Positions 59,211 to 64,000 of a stretch of DNA of 64,000 nucleotides are shown here, one piece after another (position 1 is the first letter of the stretch; the number at the start of each line of letters is the position of its first letter). The stretch is taken from contig OU696576.1 of assembly GCA_916048095.2 (NCBI GenBank), positions 5,313,664 through 5,377,663 of the forward strand, read 5' to 3'. The notes beneath the pieces were generated by a model. It did no database searches. It saw only the letters and a list, made by a program, of their open reading frames with translations, and had not been told where the DNA came from. The position numbers and the translations under genes were made by a program. This DNA is from Sacculina carcini (taxonomy: Eukaryota; Arthropoda; Thecostraca; Sacculinidae).

Positions 59211-59738
59211 GTACTGGTTCCTGTTCTACCACGTCGTGTTCAACTTGTGTTCTGATACACCGCTCAGGCACTTGTCAATGTTTTGTATTATTGTTGTTGT
59301 GCAGCCTGATATCCCTGATATCCTCTCTCTCTCTCTGACTGTCTGCTCCTCTGTTTCTCCCCTCTCATGCCTTTGAATTTGGTGTATACGAAGCAGCTAC
59401 AAACAATAACCGTGAAACAGTTATAACAATATTAATATTTTTAGTATAAACGACGTGGCAAAATTATTTTCTATGTTTGTGTTTGCATCCTTTATTGACT
59501 TGTTAGCAATGAATTTGCTTAGGCCATCTTGCCGGTTTCCCGGGGACTTGGGTACTGAAGTTGTTCCATGGGTCCGCGGTTCGATTATTGCTGTATTACG
59601 TGAGTTTTTAGTTCTGCTTGAATATACAATAGTTATACAATAGTTACCGCTGCAGGTGGGATCTCAGCGGGGTTTGTGTATGGTGCAACGCCAATACATG
59701 ACTGTCAATCACATGCGCTCTTGTTTTTGGACTTGTAG
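59211..59738 (+). other. Intron of the C2CD5-like gene
   Basis: 528 bp, T-rich, with a short (TC)n run near 59321-59340. No repeat-family match. It ends GGACTTGTAG. Confidence 0.6.
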
Positions 59739-59910
59739 GTGGCGCAGTGAGTGCGCGTTCCGTCAAATTGCTCGAACGTTTCAGTCAGCAGACAGACGAC
59801 TCGGACGGCCGCTCGATGTGGTGGTGCGAGGTTCGCACCGAGGTGCGGTCGCACTGCCGCGCGCTCGGCTGCACCGTTGTCCTCGGATACTCCGAGTGCA
59901 CGTCCATCTG
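59739..59910 (+). CDS. C2CD5: C2CD5-like exon: GGAVSARSVKLL block
   Basis: Phase 1 in, phase 2 out (ATCTG|GTAAGG, a strong donor). It encodes GGAVSARSVKLLERFSQQ, then SMWWCEVRTEVRSHCRALGC and TVVLGYSECTSI. Human C2CD5 reads GGVVSARSVKLLDRI, DAWWAEIRQEIKSHAKALGC and HAVVGYSESTSI, which makes this the most diagnostic exon of the set. These blocks have the alternating pattern of a compact domain that recurs at the C-terminus of the vertebrate protein. Confidence 0.93.
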
Positions 59911-59928
59911 GTAAGGCTGCTGCGCGCG

Positions 59929-59937
<9 letters not shown>

Positions 59938-59971
<34 letters not shown>
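59938..59971 (+). repeat. (CA)n microsatellite in intron 59911-60084
   Basis: A pure AC run within the 174-bp intron between two conserved C2CD5-like exons. Confidence 0.9.
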
Positions 59972-59974
<3 letters not shown>

Positions 59975-60084
59975 TGCTATCTATGTGTGGGCTTATGTGT
60001 GTTGACTGTCATTTGTCGCGATATGTTTATGTATATGTCTCCCTCCCTCTCTGTGTGTATGTGTGTGTATGTGCGTGTCTTCAG

Positions 60085-60217
60085 TGACGACGTGTGTGTG
60101 TTGAGTGCGTCGGGTACGGCGGCGCGGGTGGACTTCACCGCACTGCTGCACGTGAACACGCCGTCGCCGCAGCCACCTGCCACCTCGTGCGGCCTGGCCG
60201 TGGACGCACACAGCAAG
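60085..60217 (+). CDS. C2CD5: C2CD5-like exon: VCVLSASGTAA block
   Basis: It starts after TGTCTTCAG, phase 2 in. It completes a Cys codon and reads DDVCVLSASGTAARVDF, matching human EEVCILSASGTAAVL. The rest (HVNTPSPQPPATSCGLAVDA) is variable. The exit is an AAG|GTGGCC donor in phase 0, a weak site but in register with the acceptor at 61764. If this donor is not used, the frame runs to a stop at 60250. Confidence 0.85.
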
Positions 60218-60531
60218 GTGGCCGCTTATACCTGGGGATTGAAAGGATGAAACAGAACGGTGGTGTAGGTGGAAGAAAAGTTAGATATTTCACATTACAC
60301 TCTTAGTGATTGAAAATCAATTTACGCAGAAAGGCAAGTGGACACGGGCTGAAAAGCGTATTCGACTTGACAAAAGTTATTGAACTGAATTGGCCGGGGA
60401 GTATTCAGTTTGTTTGTGCCCAATTTTATTATGTGTGTCCACACGTAAAACACCTGATGTCGAATTGTTTGGCTGCCTATCTACTGAGATTATATTGCGT
60501 AGTTATTTGACACTATTGTTGACACCATATA
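60218..60531 (+). other. Intron, left part
   Basis: AT-rich intron sequence before the Tigger derivative. No coding motif. Confidence 0.5.
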
Positions 60532-61599
60532 CAGTCGAAACCGCTTAATGGCATACCCTTGGGACCTGCAAAATGTATGACATTAACCCAACTATGACAT
60601 TAACCGAACTAAACCTTTTAGGCCATTTTACGGCTCCAAATATAGTTAATAAATGTTTGCTTATGTTTGCTCAGCGAGTTTTCTCCATTTTTCCCTCCGT
60701 GCTGCTGAACGACCAGTGCCCAAAATGCGAATGACACATCGCCGCATGCGCCTCCTTCACGGTGGAGGGTGGCTCGTGAGTCCCACTGGCGTCATCATCG
60801 TCGCAGCCATCGTCTCCTTTGCCCCCCACTGCGCTGATGATCTCGGCATCACTCAGCTTACCGTATCACTCCACTTCTGCATTCAATGCGACCAACTCTT
60901 CAAACTCCGCCGTTTTCGCTAAGTCCGGCTCATCGTCATTATGTTCGTCACCGCAACTGGTGCTCCCTTCTGTGGGCGCAAACCCCGCCTTGAGGAAGCA
61001 GTTCTTCACTGTGCTGGGCTTCACTAAGAAGAGCGCGTGCTTCAGCATGTGCATGGCCCGCTCAATCTGGTGGCGCGCATCTGGTGGAACCATATAGGCA
61101 CGGCCTCATCCACCTCTGCAAGATTGCTCGATCTCTTGCGCTCCGACTCGGATTACTGATGGTCGCCGCAATGTCTCGAATTTCTTTCTCTTTCGTCCTG
61201 ATTTTTTAGATCGTTCCCTGATCTCAGCCGAGGTCCTATGGTCGTTTGTTTCCAGACTTGAGCTGGTCCGAGATTTGCAACTTATCCTGCAGCGTGAACT
61301 CAGTACGCTTTCCCATCACTGCTGCCACAATCACTACGCTCAAACAATGATTATGTTTTTGACTGAATGGAAAAACAAGAAACTTGGACTGGCTGACCAC
61401 AAGGGTATGACAATAACCGATGTCATTTGTATAGACAAATGTCATTCGGGACCACAGAAAGTATGATATTAACCGAACTACGATATTAACCGGTATGACA
61501 TTAAGCGGTCTCTGTCCCTGTGTAAAACGTAGGGCCGAAGTTTGGGACCTGACGATGGTATGACATTAACCGAACTATGAAATTTAGCGGTTTCGAGTG
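60532..61599 (-). mobile_element. Deleted Tigger transposon inside a C2CD5-like intron
   Basis: Terminal inverted repeats CAGTCGAAACCGCTTAAT and, at the other end, CACTCGAAACCGCTAAAT are flanked by TA (60530-60531 and 61600-61601). On the minus strand it keeps the transposase N-terminus (MGKRTEFTLQDKLQISDQL, 61316 down). It also keeps part of the second DNA-binding helix region (VDEAVPIWFHQMRATR) and the C-terminal stretch PSTVKNCFLKAGFAPTEG, typical of Tigger proteins after the DDE core. The DDE core itself is gone, so this is an internal-deletion derivative of 1068 bp. The right end contains a partly duplicated terminal segment (ATGACATTAAGCGGTCTC near 61495). Confidence 0.88.
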
Positions 61600-61764
61600 T
61601 AGCGAACACATGTGGCAGCAACGGGCAAAATTGCAGGAGGAATTTGATAGAAGTTTTGGACGTGGTAAAAAATATTTTATATTCTGTGGTTCCTCTATTT
61701 CTTTTCTCACTGGCACATGCATTTTGTGTGTGTTTGTGTGTGTTTGTGTGTGTACATTGTGTAG
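61600..61764 (+). other. Intron, right part
   Basis: T- and GT-rich tract ending ACATTGTGTAG, the acceptor used for the next exon. Confidence 0.5.
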
Positions 61765-61868
61765 ACAGGTGGTGGCGAGCAGACTGAGCAGTGTGGCGCC
61801 TGTCACACGCCGTACGATGAGGCCAGTCTACCGCTGCCTGCCGTTATATCGCGCTGTAACGTGTGCGG
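61765..61868 (+). CDS. C2CD5: C2CD5-like exon: CxxC block
   Basis: Phase 0 in, phase 2 out at a good TGCGG|GTGAGA donor. It encodes GGGEQTEQCGACHTPYDEA and SLPLPAVISRCNVC. Human C2CD5 has RCGFCHIPYDELNMPFPAHL and CYNC at this point. The two Cys pairs (CGAC and CNVC) probably bind zinc. The gene must continue, since in vertebrates several hundred more residues follow, but no later exon is visible before the window ends. Confidence 0.9.
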
Positions 61869-62783
61869 GTGAGATGGGCGTAGATGAATCGATGTTTCAC
61901 TTGTTTTCCTCTCGCCAACGTGGAAATATATTCAGATTAGTTCACCCCGAGAGTCGGGTCGGGTTTGTTATTGAACTCTGTAAACTCCTCTTTCTCCGAA
62001 TTTTTTTTTCATCCGTCAATTTATTTATGTGTTATTAATAGGGTGACCTTTTGGTGCGCTCAAAATCAAGAAAAATTGCGCTAAAAATCCTAAAAGTTGC
62101 GCGAAAAAGTTGCACTTGAAATTTTGTAGAAATTCCACTAAAACCCATGAAAGGGTATTGAAAATTACCTAATTATGAGAAACATACTTTTTGTGAGGAA
62201 AATTTGTATTTTTTATATTCCATAACTATTACCACAATACGTTTTGAGCATTGGCGGTTGTGCTAGGATTGCATGCTTTACGAGCTTCAACTGTCACCTC
62301 ACTGGCAATTTGGAAGCCCTAAAATCGCAAATAGTTGCGCTAATAAGTTGAGCTCAATGGTTCGCTAAATATCGTCCATTCTAAATAATAGGGTAATAAA
62401 ATGTAAACACTGAAATCACTCCTTAACATAACACTTTGGGAGTTTTACGTTTTTGTTTCTAATTAATGCATTTTGTGCATTGGCGGTTGCGTTAAGATTG
62501 ATGCTTATCTAGTCTGTCGAGTCTGGCGCACTGATGTCTGGTAGTGGCATTTAAATACACAATATAATTTGAAATTCTCACTTGATGTTTATTTTATTTA
62601 ATGCTTCAAGGTCTAAATTGATTTTGCGGATGAAACATCTTCTGATTATGCAGTAATTATATTCAAGTACTGTTGATCTAACTAGTTGCTCAAAGGCTGC
62701 TCGAAAAGTATAAAAATTAATGTTTAATTCTATTGCACAAATGCACGTGTCTATATCCGAGATTTATGTCTATATTATATTGT
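61869..62783 (+). other. No exon recognised; probable intron
   Basis: AT-rich, with repeated TTGCGCTAA/TTGCGCGAA-type motifs near 62070-62110 and 62332, and a repeated GCATTGGCGGTTG (62259, 62477), so an old degraded repeat may be present. No protein motif. Confidence 0.4.
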
Positions 62784-63309
62784 ACTAGCATTAAAACCCG
62801 CCCGTTGTGCGGAGCAATTCATAAAAATATTGCAAATTAAAAATAAATAAGGCAAAGTCATGGAAACCTTAAATCAATTAAAAGGTCTAAATTTCATTAT
62901 TTTTAATTTTATTTTGACAAAATATTTTCACTCAACCCGCCTCATATTCAAACCCGCCCGACGTGAGGAATAATTCAGAACTCGAACACCATCCGTTCTG
63001 GTTCTTGAAGTCAAATCCATTAGTTTTGTATATGAAGTCATTCTACACGGTGAAATTAAACGTTTTATTGCTGACCGCGGGACATTTTTATTTCATAAAA
63101 ATGAGCCATCCCTTCGTTTGCGTTTGAAGCCCCTGGTCTATACCATTGAATCCGCGCAATTATGTCACCTCATATTCAAGCATACATACACAGACAGACA
63201 GATAATTTCTTCTTTATGTATAGATATACCATTGAACCTGCGCAATTATGTCACCTCATATTCAAGCATACATACACAGACAGACAGATAATTTCTTCTT
63301 TATGTATAC
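62784..63309 (+). mobile_element. Family A relative with different 3' end
   Basis: It begins ACTAGCATTAAAACCCGCCC with TTGTGCGG, then a second module at about 62955, as in family A. The 3' end differs: an 86-bp segment with TACCATTGAA, a (GACA)n run and TTCTTCTTTATGTATA is present twice in tandem (63141-63226 and 63227-63309). Family B copy 3 starts at the next base. Confidence 0.75.
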
Positions 63310-64000
63310 ACTAGCGACAAGTTCCGCACTTCGTGCGGTTATGGTCGCTAGTAGATCCGCACTACGTGCGTCTCGTTGCTTCGTTTGTAGTATTGTAAGT
63401 GATGCGGTCGCCTTGAGTTTTGTCTGGGATAGCAATGCAAATATGATGATAATGCACTTGAAGCAAACGTCAAGGCCAATGCAAACAAATGATGTCGCAA
63501 GGATGTTGCATATTATATCTGAAAATATAACATATATGTAGATACAAATTAGAAAATAACAAGTGTAACCACATATAATTCAATAAGTAGTGTAATCATA
63601 TAAAATTCAAGTGTTCATACTCACATTGAGCCGGATACGCGCTTCAACTATTAGTGCCAAAGGCACGCGAATATTGGTATTATGGTTCTGGTATGTTTAA
63701 CCAGCCTGCGACGGAATCGCCGTCTGATCATCAAAATGTTGCACAATCCGTGTGCACGAAATCATATAAGTTCGCATCGCACATACAGACGCACACGCAT
63801 ACAAACACTGGCTGCACACGTGTTCGTTCATAGAATTTCGGCACACGGACACACATACCAATACAAAATGCAAAACGGTATCGTGTGTGCAATTCCTGGG
63901 AAGAATTGCAAAATTATGCAAGAACAGTTCGCAGAAAAGATGTGGTGGCAATCTGGCAGGGAAGTTTCTAGCAATCGCTCAACTGAATGACAAAAGTGTG
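63310..64000 (+). mobile_element. Family B repeat, copy 3 (runs off the window)
   Basis: It has the most complete 5' palindrome (8-bp outer arms CTAGCGAC/GTCGCTAG around CCGCAC/GTGCGG). It keeps a segment lost from copy 1 (about 63375-63550) and replaced in copy 2. The first tandem module begins near 63945. Confidence 0.85.

Overview
This is eukaryotic DNA from an invertebrate animal with a repeat-rich genome. The evidence is phase-consistent introns with GT/AG junctions, three recognisable host genes, and many LINE, Tigger/pogo, hAT-like and Ty3/Gypsy elements with dinucleotide microsatellites. A lophotrochozoan would fit the tandem-module repeats with tetranucleotide runs, but the sequence alone does not fix the phylum.

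Host genes are few. A minus-strand gene resembling KIAA0930 (DUF2045) shows two exons (2854-2644 and 1975-1812). A complete, intronless SNRPF gene (spliceosomal Sm F protein) lies at 13152-13424. A plus-strand C2CD5-like gene has six exons between 55927 and 61868. It includes an unusually large Ser/Asp-rich exon, and a deleted Tigger element sits in one intron. The N-terminal C2 domain of C2CD5 and the 3' half of the gene are not in the window.

The rest is layered mobile DNA. 1-1.47 kb: 3' end of an A/C-biased LINE. 3.6-8.3 kb: decayed L2-like LINE with a PHD-finger ORF1, split by a 764-bp insert. 8.5-9.5 kb: repeat family A, inverted. 9.6-11.8 kb: Tigger transposon. 12.2-15.2 kb: SNRPF among three MITEs. 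15.3-20 kb: mostly unassigned DNA. 20-28.3 kb: Ty3/Gypsy fragments, family A and a LINE ORF1/EN fragment. 28.6-33.8 kb: broken Gypsy element with short LTRs. 35.5-39.0 kb: two L2-like LINE pieces, one holding a hAT-like MITE with an 8-bp target duplication. 39.56-51.36 kb: a three-layer nest, with family A split by a near full-length CR1-group LINE, itself split by a young-looking Gypsy element with 4-bp target duplications. 51.36-54.99 kb: two head-to-tail copies of family B. 55.2-55.7 kb: hAT-like end pair. 55.9-61.9 kb: C2CD5-like gene. 62.8-64 kb: a family-A relative followed directly by a third family-B copy.

The most interesting signal is the pair of families A and B. Both begin ACTAGC followed by a GTGCGG palindrome, end in a T/A-rich tail, and join head-to-tail. 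B carries a terminal nested palindrome, and one copy holds about 507 bp of foreign DNA. This looks like non-autonomous rolling-circle (Helentron-type) elements or a new group with similar behaviour.
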